From: Leptolyngbya sp. FACHB-321
Lineage (GTDB): Bacteria; Cyanobacteriota; Cyanobacteriia; Leptolyngbyales; Leptolyngbyaceae
Direction of reading: 5' to 3'
NCBI RefSeq assembly: GCF_014695975.1
Contig: NZ_JACJPI010000090.1
Span: 124,001-188,000 of the forward strand
Length of the DNA: 64,000 nucleotides
Below are positions 17,278-27,533 of this stretch, piece after piece (position 1 is the first letter of the stretch; the number at the start of each line of letters is the position of its first letter). The notes below the pieces were generated by a model. The model worked only from the letters and a program-made list of their open reading frames with translations, was not told where the DNA came from and searched no databases. Position numbers and translations under genes: made by a program.

Positions 17278-20001
17278 ATGAAAATACTCAAAGTACAGAC
17301 GCTACGCGGTCCCAACTATTGGAGCATTCGCCGTCCAAAACTCGTTGTCATGCGTCTGGATCTGGAGGAGCTTGCAGATAAGCCCTCCAATGTAATTCCT
17401 GGCTTCTATGAAGGACTGACAGAGGCATTGCCTAGTTTGGTCGAGCACTTTTGTTCGCCAGGTTGCCGGGGTGGCTTTCTAAGCCGTGTCCGTGAAGGCA
17501 CCATGATGGGGCACATCGTTGAACACGTGGCTTTGGAGCTACAAGAGCTAGCAGGCATGGTGGTGGGCTTTGGCCGCACCCGCGAAACGGCTGACCTGGG
17601 AACGTATCAGGTTGTCTTTGAATATCAGGATGAACAGGCGGGGCGCTATGCTGCCAGGGCGGCTGTGCGTCTTTGCCAAAGCATCATCGAAACGGGCCAC
17701 TACCCTCAAGAGGAGCTAGCGCAAGATTTGCAAGACTTGCGATCGCTCCAGGCTGAAGCGTCACTGGGACCCAGTACCGAAACGCTGATCAAAGAAGCAG
17801 AGGCGCGCGGCATTCCCTGGGTGCAACTGAGCGCCCGCGCCATGATTCAGTTTGGCTATGGCGTACATCAGAAGCGGATTCAGGCAACGTTAAGCAATCG
17901 CACGGGCATTCTGGCGGTTGAGCTTGCCTCGGATAAAGAAGGCACCAAGCAAATTTTGCGCGAAGCAGGTGTACCAGTGCCGCGCGGTACGGTCATTGGC
18001 TACTTGGATGAACTGGAGGGGGCGATCGCGGATGTCGGCGGCTACCCGATCGTGATCAAGCCTTTGGATGGCAATCATGGACGTGGGATTACCATCAACA
18101 TTATGTCCTGGGAACAGGCAGAAGCCGCCTATGACGCTGCCAAAGAAGTTTCTAGGGAAGTGATTGTCGAGCGCTTTTATCAGGGACGAGATCACCGCGT
18201 ACTGGTTATCAACGGTAAGGTGGTTGCAGTAGCGGAACGGGTGCCAGCGCATGTAGTGGGTGATGGTTCCTCAACAATCAAAGCACTCATTGACCAAACG
18301 AATGAAGATCCGCTTCGGGGTGAAGGGCACGAAAACGTCTTGACGAAACTGGAGGTCGATCGCACGACCTGGCAGCTATTAGAGCAACAGGGCTACGACC
18401 TCGAGACAGTGCTGCCAGAGGGCGAAATTTTCTATCTGCGAGCGACTGCTAATTTGAGCACGGGCGGCATTGCGGTCGATCGCACCGACGATATGCACCC
18501 CGAAAACATCTGGCTGGCACAGCGCGTTGCCAAAATTATCGGACTAGATATTGCAGGAATCGATGTCGTCACGCCTGATATTTCACGTCCCCTACGCGAA
18601 GTGGATGGTGTGATTGTCGAAGTCAACGCCGCTCCTGGGTTCCGGATGCACGTTAGCCCCAGTCGAGGGATTCCCCGCAATGTAGCTGAGCCAGTGTTAA
18701 GTATGCTGTTTCCGCCCGGTGCACCCAGTCGTGTGCCGATCATTGCGCTCACAGGCACAAATGGGAAGACGACTACAACGCGCTTGACGGCGCACATCTT
18801 CAAGCAAACAGGGCAAGTTGTAGGCTACACCACGACCGACGGCACCTACATTGGCGATTATTTAGTAGAACCTGGCGACAATACGGGACCCCAAAGCGCT
18901 CAACTGATTTTGCAAGATCCAACGGTGGAAGTCGCTGTACTTGAAAGCGCTAGAGGTGGCATTCTCCGTTCTGGGCTGGCGTTTACAGCATGTGATGTCG
19001 GTGTAGTGCTAAATGTCGCTGCCGATCACCTGGGTCTTGGCGACATTAACTCGATCGAACAAATGGCACAGGTCAAAGGTGTCGTCGCTGAAACAGTGAT
19101 CCCAGGTGGCTACGTGGTGCTGAATGCGGATGATCCCCTGGTTGCTGCGATGGCAGATCGGGTCAAGGGTCAAATCGCTTACTTCTCCATGAATCCTGAT
19201 AGTCCACTGATTCGATCGCACACCCAGCAAGGGGGGCTAGCGGCTGTTTACGAAAATGGCTATTTGTCCATTCTTAAAGGCGACTGGACGCTGCGGATTG
19301 AGCAGGCAGTGAATGTGCCCTTGACCCTGGCAGGGCGAGCGCCGTTCATGATTGCCAATGCGCTAGCAGCAAGTTTGGCAGCCTTCGCCCAGGGTGTCCG
19401 TATTGAGGACATTCGTGAAGCGCTGATGACCTTCCAGGCTTCGACCGAGCAAACACCGGGACGAATGAATCTGGTGAATCTGGGTCGATACCATGCGCTG
19501 GTCGATTATGCTCATAACGCCCACAGCTACGAAGCCTTAGGCGGCTTTGTGAAAAACTGGCCCGGTGAGCGTATTGGTGTGGTCGGCGGTCCGGGCGATC
19601 GCCGCGACGAAGACTTTGTGACTCTGGGTAAGCTGTCGGCACAGATGTTCGATCGCATCATCATCAAAGAAGATGACGACACACGGGGTCGACCACGCGG
19701 AGATGCCGCCAGCTTAATTACTGAAGGGATTGTGCAAGTAAAACCAGATGCTCGGTACGAAACCATCCTCGACGAAGTGACCGCTATTCACACGGCTTTG
19801 GATGCTGCTTCGCTTAATGGGTTGGTCGTCATCCTACCCGAAAGCGTCACTCGCGCCATTAGCCTGATCAACGCTCGTCGCCCGGAGGAAAAACCCTCGC
19901 CATCACCTGTAGCTGTGAAGTCAGCGGAGAATGGTCAATCGCAAGCAGTTTCAGAAGCTAACCCTGAAGGATCTGTAGAATACGTCAACTTTAGTCGCTA
20001 G
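17278..20001 (+). CDS. cphA: Cyanophycin synthetase
   Basis: CphA polymerises aspartate and arginine into cyanophycin, the cell's nitrogen store, using ATP at two sites. The 907-residue chain has an N-terminal domain (MKILKVQTLRGPNYWSI) and an ATP-grasp domain at about 215-475 (GGYPIVIKPLDGNHGRGITIN). The Mur-ligase-like domain begins at the P-loop GTNGKTTTTR (about 493-502), with LVDYAHNAHSYEALGGFVKN in its C-terminal part. A 40-residue tail rich in Ser, Pro and Glu makes it slightly longer than the usual 870-880. It lies downstream of cphB on the same strand. Confidence 0.97.
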   Translation: MKILKVQTLRGPNYWSIRRPKLVVMRLDLEELADKPSNVIPGFYEGLTEALPSLVEHFCSPGCRGGFLSRVREGTMMGHIVEHVALELQELAGMVVGFGRTRETADLGTYQVVFEYQDEQAGRYAARAAVRLCQSIIETGHYPQEELAQDLQDLRSLQAEASLGPSTETLIKEAEARGIPWVQLSARAMIQFGYGVHQKRIQATLSNRTGILAVELASDKEGTKQILREAGVPVPRGTVIGYLDELEGAIADVGGYPIVIKPLDGNHGRGITINIMSWEQAEAAYDAAKEVSREVIVERFYQGRDHRVLVINGKVVAVAERVPAHVVGDGSSTIKALIDQTNEDPLRGEGHENVLTKLEVDRTTWQLLEQQGYDLETVLPEGEIFYLRATANLSTGGIAVDRTDDMHPENIWLAQRVAKIIGLDIAGIDVVTPDISRPLREVDGVIVEVNAAPGFRMHVSPSRGIPRNVAEPVLSMLFPPGAPSRVPIIALTGTNGKTTTTRLTAHIFKQTGQVVGYTTTDGTYIGDYLVEPGDNTGPQSAQLILQDPTVEVAVLESARGGILRSGLAFTACDVGVVLNVAADHLGLGDINSIEQMAQVKGVVAETVIPGGYVVLNADDPLVAAMADRVKGQIAYFSMNPDSPLIRSHTQQGGLAAVYENGYLSILKGDWTLRIEQAVNVPLTLAGRAPFMIANALAASLAAFAQGVRIEDIREALMTFQASTEQTPGRMNLVNLGRYHALVDYAHNAHSYEALGGFVKNWPGERIGVVGGPGDRRDEDFVTLGKLSAQMFDRIIIKEDDDTRGRPRGDAASLITEGIVQVKPDARYETILDEVTAIHTALDAASLNGLVVILPESVTRAISLINARRPEEKPSPSPVAVKSAENGQSQAVSEANPEGSVEYVNFSR

Positions 20002-20033
20002 CACTTGGTATGAAGGAGCCATAGCTGTGGTGA

Positions 20034-20061
20034 GGGAGCATAGAATTTAACTAACGCTCCC
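20034..20061 (+). terminator. Possible hairpin after cphA
   Basis: GGGAGC and GCTCCC arms are extended by TAG/CTA around an AATTTAA loop, with bulges. There is no U-run, so intrinsic termination is uncertain. Confidence 0.3.
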
Positions 20062-20235
20062 TTAGAGGGTCGATCGCTGTTTTCCCGAATATCTGCATTT
20101 CAGCTGATGGGCAGATCATGCTGGAGTACTGCACAGAGCTACCTATAGAAAATCGCGTCAGAAAATCATTCTCTGGAAAGCTTCAAGCAGACAAACTAGC
20201 ATCTCATTCGCAGGCAAGAAGTAATTGCTAACCCT

Positions 20236-21174
20236 TTAATACTCTTCAAAAGAATCTAATCTCCCTTGCTTCGGTTCATTAGATAAGTTTGCAGCTCTTA
20301 GCTCAAGAACTTTTAATAATGTATGCCTGGTAGAAATTAGATTATTATCTACATCATATTTTGAAACAACTCCTACTATCGCTAATACTGAATCTCCAGG
20401 GGCAAGGACAAACTCTCTATTTCTAAATCTTTCTAACCATTCAAAGTCATTAATTTTCACATCAATTGAGCCTTTTCCATCCTTAAACTCCCATTGGGAG
20501 GAGCCAAGATAATCAGGCTTTTTAACTTTTAATAACATTGTGATCTCATTAGCAAGAGTCTCTTTGGTCAATATATCCTCAATGACTCCTGGAGTAAGGT
20601 CTAAACCAAGATTAAAAGGTGTTTTACTATTATCTCTACCGATATATTCAACACTATCTTTACCTTCTGTTAAATACGCAACAGCTGACTGCATTTTCTG
20701 AATGCCGAAAAGCAAGTCTTTTTTCGGAACAGGTGTGTAAATAGGCAATTCAGGTGTTGGCTTCTTTTCTGATAGAATACCAAAAATTTTCATCTGAACT
20801 TCTGTTAAGCCGACATCAGTTAATGCAGCTTTATTTCTTGTAAAATCTATAAGAGCAAACTTGCTTTCACCCAGATATTCTTCAAGCTTATGAGAATCTA
20901 AGCCCAAACTGGGAGTATTCTGAGGGAACTTAAAGGTACTTCTAATCCAAGCAATAAGAGAGCCTTTTTGGATATCCTCCAAAAGCAAGATAGGTTCAAC
21001 ATCTACTTGAATAGAACTGACCAGTCTTCTGTCTATGTCTTGGCAAACTTTGATAAGCTCAGCCATAGCGACAAAAACGCGAGAAGGATCTCCCTCCCTC
21101 TCATCAAAGTTAATCTTTAAGCCGAATGAGGCTCTAGACCTAGTAATCAGCCCAGCTTCTGTAAGTGCAACCAC
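20236..21174 (-). CDS. Uncharacterised protein in an AT-rich defence-like island (312 aa)
   Basis: I do not recognise a named domain. The 312 residues look cytosolic and alpha/beta. The N-terminal half contains FGLKINFDEREGDPSRVFVAMAELI and a DVEPILLLEDIQKGSLIAWIR block, and the C-terminal half is beta-rich (DFEWLERFRNREFVLAPGDSVLAIVG). The only start in frame is GTG at 21174, immediately preceded by TAG. Upstream of that TAG the same frame reads MLGNT, so the gene may have lost its first codons through a nonsense change. It lies 285 bases downstream of the GmrSD-like gene on the same strand with the same AT-rich composition, so co-acquisition is likely. Confidence 0.65.
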   Translation of the reverse strand: MVALTEAGLITRSRASFGLKINFDEREGDPSRVFVAMAELIKVCQDIDRRLVSSIQVDVEPILLLEDIQKGSLIAWIRSTFKFPQNTPSLGLDSHKLEEYLGESKFALIDFTRNKAALTDVGLTEVQMKIFGILSEKKPTPELPIYTPVPKKDLLFGIQKMQSAVAYLTEGKDSVEYIGRDNSKTPFNLGLDLTPGVIEDILTKETLANEITMLLKVKKPDYLGSSQWEFKDGKGSIDVKINDFEWLERFRNREFVLAPGDSVLAIVGVVSKYDVDNNLISTRHTLLKVLELRAANLSNEPKQGRLDSFEEY

Positions 21175-21459
21175 CTATGTATTTCCAAGCATTATAAGGT
21201 TCGGGAAAGTTCGGTCATGGCTTTAAGCGATCGAGAGGCTGGCAATAAATAAACTCATCCTATCAGTCAATATCGGTACAGTGCGATCGTTGTTTTGCCA
21301 GCACCATGCGATTGTTTAGCATCGAAGCTTTCAGCAGCAGAGGTTTAAGCGATCGTACCCAAAGGACAGACTATTGTAGAAGGCATATGAATGTAGAAAT
21401 CACTATTTTCTATTGTTAATAATCGTCCCACTCAGCAAAGAAAAAGCATATTTGAGAGT

Positions 21460-23118
21460 TTACAAAGCCCAAATACTTTCAGCCATGCTTATCAAAGCTT
21501 TGTGTCTTCCTTGGAGAGAAGAAATATCCCAGTCTGGGTAATCACAGAGATCTTTGGTTATATCAAACGAAACCTTCTTATTACTTTTTCCGTAAACTTC
21601 TTTCTTTTTGTCAAATGAACTATTCTGAGCCTCGGAGTTTTTGGCACCACTAATTAATGCTAGATTGCCCAGCTTATGTAGCCATTCAGCGTGTTCTTTG
21701 TCTGTAAATCTTGCCTGCCAATAATCATTAAGACTGCGCTGAGGTAGAACGTGTTCGATAGTAATTCGTCCGTGATAGGTCTTATATACACTATCATCTT
21801 GCATCTCCTGATCCATTCTCAAAAGTACAGCTTTTAGAAAATTGACTCTGTTAGGAGATGGCTCATATATATCGTCGTCAAGAGAAGATATAAAGCCTAA
21901 ATTGTCAGCATGATCTTTAATAACATCAATTATTTCTTGAAACGTCTTTCCAGTATTAATAGCCACTAAAGCTGAGAAGCAAACTATTTCTCGCTTACTT
22001 CTCACCTGTTTCTTAAACCATCCATGCATGTAGCACTTCTCAAAAATTTGAACAAATTCCTTGAACTGTTTTTTGCTAATGCTGTTATCCTTGTCCATCC
22101 GATTGATAAAAGCCAAAATGGGCGGCACCCATTCATCTGAAAGCCGGGACAGAGAAGAAAAAACTTTGAATAATCCCATATCTTCAAATTCTAAGTCTTT
22201 AATTCTTTGATAATTACCTGCAGCCTTAAGAAGATCAACAGTAAATTTTATCGCTTGATTTGAATACACGCTTTTCAAAAGATCTGCATACTCATCCACC
22301 AAATTTTTAACTGCTCTATCTCGATCTTTCTTTTGAGATAATCTATTTAGCATTAAAAATTTATCCATATTTTCAACGCCAATGGTGTCCTCAATTCTGT
22401 CCCAATATTCCTCTACTTTTTCATGCCCTTCACCAGAATCTTCTGCTATTTCAAAAAGACTATTTTTGATTAGATCAGAGCCAGCTAAAGGCATTCCTCT
22501 TGTATTGAGAACATTAAACAGTCTGAATGAGGAGGTAAAATTATCTGTTTGAACGAAAACGACATAAACACGCTCTAATATATATCTTGCAAGACTGCAA
22601 AGAACAGCTTCGTCATCCGCTTTTGATAACAGATATTCCTCAATTGTTTTAAAGTTTTCTATAAAAAGTTTTTGAGTAGATGTTGGAGAATCAGGAAGAA
22701 AACTAGAATTCCCTTGCAAGATGTAATTGTAATAAAGGTCAAACTCCTTACTTCTAACTTTCAATCTAGGCTCTTGAGGCTTATCAGAGAAGTCATCAAT
22801 AGGCAGAACTCTTTTTTGCAGATTTTCTTTAGCTCTTTTATTTTGACTAATCAAATCTTTCATTTTGGCAAAAATAAGACTGAGTGTAGTTAGTCTCTGC
22901 TGCCCATCAACGATCTCATATGTATAATCACCTTTGTGTATACAAATCAAAGTTCCAATAAAATATTCTTCGTTTTCCTGACAAAAGCTATTGTATATGT
23001 CTTCTATTAATTGCTCTGTGTTACTCTTATCCCAGCTATATGGTCTTTGATAAGACGGAACAACGTACTTCTTGTTTTCTGTAAGAATATCGATAATCTT
23101 TGACTCTTTTGCCTCCAT
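21460..23118 (-). CDS. GmrSD-type DUF262/DUF1524 (HNH) restriction-like protein
   Basis: Single-chain GmrSD proteins are type IV restriction enzymes that use nucleotide hydrolysis to cut modified phage DNA. The N-terminal DUF262 (ParB-like) domain shows VPSYQRPYSW (about residues 20-29) and the DGQQRLTTL nucleotide-binding motif (71-79). The C-terminal DUF1524 HNH-like domain shows ITIEHVLPQ (about 450) and, later, LGNLALISGAKNSEAQNSSF. At 552 residues it is a complete fused enzyme and looks intact. Base composition is markedly AT-rich, lysine-codon rich and without HIP1 octamers, unlike the flanking alaS and cphA, which suggests transfer. The target is unknown. Confidence 0.85.
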   Translation of the reverse strand: MEAKESKIIDILTENKKYVVPSYQRPYSWDKSNTEQLIEDIYNSFCQENEEYFIGTLICIHKGDYTYEIVDGQQRLTTLSLIFAKMKDLISQNKRAKENLQKRVLPIDDFSDKPQEPRLKVRSKEFDLYYNYILQGNSSFLPDSPTSTQKLFIENFKTIEEYLLSKADDEAVLCSLARYILERVYVVFVQTDNFTSSFRLFNVLNTRGMPLAGSDLIKNSLFEIAEDSGEGHEKVEEYWDRIEDTIGVENMDKFLMLNRLSQKKDRDRAVKNLVDEYADLLKSVYSNQAIKFTVDLLKAAGNYQRIKDLEFEDMGLFKVFSSLSRLSDEWVPPILAFINRMDKDNSISKKQFKEFVQIFEKCYMHGWFKKQVRSKREIVCFSALVAINTGKTFQEIIDVIKDHADNLGFISSLDDDIYEPSPNRVNFLKAVLLRMDQEMQDDSVYKTYHGRITIEHVLPQRSLNDYWQARFTDKEHAEWLHKLGNLALISGAKNSEAQNSSFDKKKEVYGKSNKKVSFDITKDLCDYPDWDISSLQGRHKALISMAESIWAL

Positions 23119-23609
23119 TTTTCTGCCTCACATTAAGTTTGGGATGGTAATCAGAAAGAGTTCAATCGTCACAATGCTCTAATCTTAGTGCGGAAAAGCC
23201 TTTCTCAGTAGGCCTTTCAAGCGATGAACTAGATTTCTACAGTACAAATGTAACCTAGATTCTTTAAACATGACAGGTAGTAGTACTCTGCGCTCATCAT
23301 TTTCGTTAAATTCCCACTAACCTGTTGGCGCATAACTTTATATTAGATAGACTTTGTTCCTGCGCATTTACTTAAGTTAGAGAATTTAATTTAGACAGGC
23401 TCTTGTCGGCTAAATCTTTGACTGAGACAATTAGGCTGAGACATCGTACTCTAAAATCTGACCGCAGTGATTAGGCTATACTTTGCCTGCACATTAGCCA
23501 TGTGAAAGGGATAAAACCGGAAATTTAAGGTTTTTATCAGTGTGGTAAGGTCTTTGCTTCCCCTCCTATCTCTTGAATGGTTCTTCTTCCTGATCTTGAT
23601 TCGGCAGGA
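23119..23609. other. Intergenic between the defence island and the second repeat array
   Basis: These 491 bases are AT-rich like the GmrSD gene at first, then approach chromosomal composition. They should contain the GmrSD promoter. No gene or element end was identified. Confidence 0.4.
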
Positions 23610-23819
23610 GAGATCGCTACTTCCGTTCAAGCTGTCGTAACTAATGAAGAAGCGATCGTTACTTATGCTCAAGCGGTGGTAACTTCTGCACAAGCAATCG
23701 TTACTTATGCACAAGTTATCGTTACTTACGCTGGAGCGATCGTTAGTAATGATGAAGCTATGGTTACTAACGGTAAAGCTATGGTTACTAACGGTGAAGT
23801 TACCGTTAAGCACGTTTAG
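23610..23819. repeat. Second 21-bp tandem repeat array (nine full units)
   Basis: Nine 21-bp units and a partial tenth follow the pattern GCGATCGTTACTTATGCTCAA with variation. The frame open from ATG 23577 to 23819 (80 residues) encodes heptads AIVTYAQ, AVVTSAQ, AMVTNGK and similar. The minus strand is also open over the array, with heptads such as SNDRFFI. No ribosome binding site precedes the ATG. The sequence is unrelated to the array at 3867-4153, but the period is identical. It lies between the defence island and alaS. Whether it is a peptide gene or a structural DNA repeat is undecided. Confidence 0.88.
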
Positions 23820-23992
23820 GCAATCCAGCGTTCTGCCTGCGTATAAACCCGCTCTCCTGTTTCTCAGCAGTTGAGTTGCGGCTTCCGCTTCACTTTGTCA
23901 GGGCAGTTTGTCGGGATGTCAGGTGAAATGACAGAATCATGCGGCATCATTAAGATCAGCGAATAATTTCTTAGCAGATCCCACCACGTCTC

Positions 23993-26620
23993 ATGGCTAC
24001 TCCCTTCAGCGGCGCTCAAATTCGGCAAACCTTCCTCGACTTCTACGCAGACAAAGGGCACAAGATATTGCCCAGTGCTTCTCTAGTGCCAGAAGACCCG
24101 ACGGTGCTGCTGACGATCGCCGGGATGTTGCCGTTTAAGCCCATCTTTCTGGGGCAGCGTCCGGCTGAGTTTCCTCGCGCTACGACTTCGCAGAAATGCA
24201 TTCGCACCAACGACATTGAGAATGTAGGACGCACCGCACGGCACCACACCTTCTTTGAGATGTTGGGCAACTTCAGCTTTGGCGACTACTTTAAGTCGCA
24301 GGCGATCGCCTGGGCGTGGGAACTGTCTACTCAAGTCTACGGCTTACCGCCTGAACGTTTGGTCGTGAGCGTGTTTGAAGACGATGACGAAGCCTTTGCC
24401 ATCTGGCGAGATGAGATTGGCATTCCAGCGCATCGGATTCAGCGCATGGGCGAGAAAGATAACTTCTGGGTGTCGGGTCCTACGGGTCCATGTGGTCCGT
24501 GTTCTGAGATCTACTACGACTTTCATCCCGAAAAAGGTGATGAACACATTGATCTGGAAGACGACACTCGGTTTATCGAGTTCTACAACCTGGTGTTCAT
24601 GCAGTACAACCGGGATGCAGCAGGTAATCTGACACCGCTGGCAAACAAAAACATTGATACAGGCTTGGGACTGGAACGGATGGCGCAAATCCTCCAGAAG
24701 GTGCCCAACAACTATGAAACCGATCTGATTTTTCCCATTATTCAGAAGGCGGCGGCGATCGCTAAGCTCGACTACGCTACTGCTGACGCAACAACTCAGA
24801 TTGCGCTGAAAGTCATCGGCGATCACGTCCGTGCCGTGGTGCACATGATTGCCGATGGCATAGTGGCATCCAACGAAGGCAGAGGTTATGTGCTACGGCG
24901 GTTGATTCGGCGCGTCATTCGCTATGGTCGCTTGATTGGCATTGATGGTGAGTTTACACCCAAGGTTGCCGAAGCCGCGATCGCCCTGTCTGAGTCTGCT
25001 TATCCCAGCGTGCGCGCGATGGAGCGGACGATTAAAGTCGCCCTACAACGAGAAGAAATCAGCTTCTTGAAAACGCTCGATCGGGGTGAGAAGCTCCTGG
25101 CAGAGGTCATTGAGCAAATGGGCGCGGGTGGACAAATTTCTGGCAACGATGCCTTCACGCTTTATGACACCTTCGGCTTTCCGCTAGAGCTAACCGAAGA
25201 GATTGCGGCTGAGAAGGGGTTGACCGTTGATGCCAAAGGCTTTGAAGCTGAGATGGAGCAACAACGGCGGCGCTCGCAACTAGCGCATGAAACGATCGAC
25301 CTCACCGCTCTAGGCACACTGGATCATCTGGCAGACCATATTGAGCAAACCGAGTTTTTGGGCTATACCCAACCAGCAACCGACGCAGCAGTGCAGGTCT
25401 TAATGGTCAATGGCAAGCCCAGACAAACCGTTGAGGCTGGCACCGATGTACAGGTCGTGCTGGATAAAACGCCGTTTTATGCTGAGTCGGGTGGTCAGAT
25501 TGGCGATCGCGGCTATCTTTCTGGTGACGATGTCCTGGTGCGCATTGAGGATGTGCAAAAAGAATCTGCCTTCTTCGTCCACTACGGTCGCATTGAGCGG
25601 GGCACCTTGCATACAGGCGATGCCGTCACCGCGCAAATTGATCTTGCCTGCCGTCGTCGCGCCCAGGCACACCACACCGCTACCCATCTCTTACAATCGG
25701 CACTGAAAAAGCTGGTAGACGACAACATTTCTCAAGCGGGTTCGTTGGTGTCCTTCGATCGCCTCCGCTTTGACTTTCACTGCCCTCGCCCGCTTACACC
25801 CGACGAACTCCAACAGGTTGAAGATCAGGTCAACACCTGGGTTGCCGAAGCGCATCATGCTCAAACATCAATCCTACCGATCGCAGAAGCAAAAGCCAAA
25901 GGTGCGATCGCCATGTTTGGTGAAAAATACGGCAGCGAAGTCCGCGTACTGGACGTAGCAGGCGTATCAATGGAACTGTGCGGCGGCACCCACGTGAGCA
26001 ACACGGCTGAAATTGGTCTGTTCAAAATCGTCTCCGAAACAGGCGTAGCAGCCGGCGTTCGTCGCATTGAAGCCATTGCGGGACCTGCCGTGCTGGAGTA
26101 CCTGAATGTACGCGATGCCGTTGTGCGCGACTTGAGCGATCGCTTTAAGGTTAAGCCTGAAGAGATTGGCGATCGCATCACTACCCTGCAAACCGAACTC
26201 AAAACTACTCAAAAGCAACTCGAAACCGTCAAAGGTCAGCTTGCTCTTGCCAAAGCCGATAGCCTGCTGGCACAAGCCGAAGCTGTGGGTGAGTTCCACA
26301 TTCTGATCGCGCAACTCGATGGCGTTGACCCCGAATCGCTTAAAACGGCTGCGGAACAGCTTCAGCAAAAGCTGACCAACGGTGCGGTTGTGCTTGGCTC
26401 TGTGCCCGAACCCGATAAGGTTAGTCTCGTCGCTGCCTTTAGCCCTGCTGTAGTTAAAAAAGGCTTACAGGCTGGGAAACTAGTGGGCGCGATCGCCAAG
26501 CTCACAGGCGGCGGCGGCGGCGGACGACCCAACCTCGCTCAAGCAGGCGGACGTGATGCCAGCAAGTTACCTGAAGCACTCGAAGAAGCGAAGAACCAGT
26601 TACGCTCTGGACTGAGTTAG
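23993..26620 (+). CDS. alaS: Alanyl-tRNA synthetase
   Basis: Charges tRNA-Ala. The 875-residue class II enzyme has the N-terminal [20 protein letters not shown], the motif [32 protein letters not shown] and an editing domain with zinc ligands in [12 protein letters not shown] and [14 protein letters not shown] coiled-coil and C-Ala region ends in [15 protein letters not shown]. Length is typical. The start ATG matches the conserved N-terminus. Confidence 0.97.
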   Translation: MATPFSGAQIRQTFLDFYADKGHKILPSASLVPEDPTVLLTIAGMLPFKPIFLGQRPAEFPRATTSQKCIRTNDIENVGRTARHHTFFEMLGNFSFGDYFKSQAIAWAWELSTQVYGLPPERLVVSVFEDDDEAFAIWRDEIGIPAHRIQRMGEKDNFWVSGPTGPCGPCSEIYYDFHPEKGDEHIDLEDDTRFIEFYNLVFMQYNRDAAGNLTPLANKNIDTGLGLERMAQILQKVPNNYETDLIFPIIQKAAAIAKLDYATADATTQIALKVIGDHVRAVVHMIADGIVASNEGRGYVLRRLIRRVIRYGRLIGIDGEFTPKVAEAAIALSESAYPSVRAMERTIKVALQREEISFLKTLDRGEKLLAEVIEQMGAGGQISGNDAFTLYDTFGFPLELTEEIAAEKGLTVDAKGFEAEMEQQRRRSQLAHETIDLTALGTLDHLADHIEQTEFLGYTQPATDAAVQVLMVNGKPRQTVEAGTDVQVVLDKTPFYAESGGQIGDRGYLSGDDVLVRIEDVQKESAFFVHYGRIERGTLHTGDAVTAQIDLACRRRAQAHHTATHLLQSALKKLVDDNISQAGSLVSFDRLRFDFHCPRPLTPDELQQVEDQVNTWVAEAHHAQTSILPIAEAKAKGAIAMFGEKYGSEVRVLDVAGVSMELCGGTHVSNTAEIGLFKIVSETGVAAGVRRIEAIAGPAVLEYLNVRDAVVRDLSDRFKVKPEEIGDRITTLQTELKTTQKQLETVKGQLALAKADSLLAQAEAVGEFHILIAQLDGVDPESLKTAAEQLQQKLTNGAVVLGSVPEPDKVSLVAAFSPAVVKKGLQAGKLVGAIAKLTGGGGGGRPNLAQAGGRDASKLPEALEEAKNQLRSGLS

Positions 26621-26661
26621 GTTAGTCGCTCACTATATTCCCCAGGCATTCTATAGCTGTC

Positions 26662-27261
26662 ATGACACCACAAATCCTGGAAAAACCGTCTTCAACCCAA
26701 GAGCAACGGCTTCTCTTGCCCGGTTGGCATAGCTGGCAAGAGTTCAAGGCGATTCAGACCCTGATGGAAGAAGTGCCTGGAGTACGGCTAACCTATCTGG
26801 ATGGGTTTATTGAACTTATGACGATCGGCGAACCTCACGAATTACTCAAAAAAGCAATCTCGATTCTGTTGGAAGTTTATTTCTTCGAGATGGGCATTGA
26901 ATTTGTACCTGTTGGCAGTGCAACTCGTGAAGTAGAAGGGCAAAAAGTTTCGTTTGAGCCAGATGAATCCTATTACATCGGTGGGAAGGGAAGTAAAGAG
27001 CATCCTGATCTTGCGATCGAAGTCATTATCACCAGCGGAAATATCAAGAAATTAGCGAAATACAAGCGGTTGGAAATCCCTGAAGTCTGGTTTTGGGAAG
27101 ACAATAGCCTCTCTCTTTACCGGTGGCGTGAGCAGGATTACGAAGCCATTTCTCGCAGTGAATTTTTGCCGAAGTTAAATATTGATTTGCTAGTGCGCTG
27201 TGTGCTGATGCCGTCTCGACTGGAAGCCAGAAACGAATTTCTTAAAGGGATTCAACGTTAA
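26662..27261 (+). CDS. Uma2-family (DUF820) PD-(D/E)XK endonuclease-like protein
   Basis: A 199-residue member of the Uma2 family, which is greatly expanded in cyanobacteria and has a restriction-endonuclease fold. The likely active-site pattern is EPDESYYIG followed by HPDLAIEVIITSG and a downstream KLAKYKRLEIPEVWFWE block. No helicase or methylase partner is adjacent, and the biological role of the family is not established. It starts 41 bases after alaS on the same strand and is followed by a dead ATPase fragment, so this is a small accessory patch. Confidence 0.85.
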   Translation: MTPQILEKPSSTQEQRLLLPGWHSWQEFKAIQTLMEEVPGVRLTYLDGFIELMTIGEPHELLKKAISILLEVYFFEMGIEFVPVGSATREVEGQKVSFEPDESYYIGGKGSKEHPDLAIEVIITSGNIKKLAKYKRLEIPEVWFWEDNSLSLYRWREQDYEAISRSEFLPKLNIDLLVRCVLMPSRLEARNEFLKGIQR

Positions 27262-27284
27262 CCGATTAATTTTGAAGTGGGATC

Positions 27285-27503
27285 ATGCTCAAGAAACTCA
27301 TCTTGGAAAACTGAAAAAGTTTTCGTTACGCAGAACCTCCCATTGACCCACTTACTGTATTGATTGGCACTAATGCTAGTGGAAAATTAAAGGCGATCAA
27401 AGCTTTAGAGTTTCTTCGGCTTTGAGGTCGAGGCTTTCACAAGCGACAAGGGGTTGAAAGCGTACCAGTCAATCCTTCTACCAAGCGCGATTCCCAAGCG
27501 TAG
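27285..27503 (+). pseudogene. Decayed AAA/SMC-like ATPase N-terminus
   Basis: The frame reads MLKKLILEN, a TGA where tryptophan is expected (27312-27314), then KSFRYAEPPIDPLTVLIGTNASGK. This is the start of a RecF/SMC-like AAA ATPase with Walker A GTNASGK, but the serine after the lysine is replaced by leucine. A second stop follows at 27423-27425. Nothing resembling the rest of the gene remains before the phosphate permease, so it is a non-functional remnant, perhaps of a defence-type ATPase. Confidence 0.75.
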
Positions 27504-27533
27504 AAGTCAAAGAAGCATTAAGAACGATCGCCC

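Noticed and set aside
23610-23819. CRISPR array
   Set aside because: Units are contiguous with no spacers, and their 21-bp length is too short.
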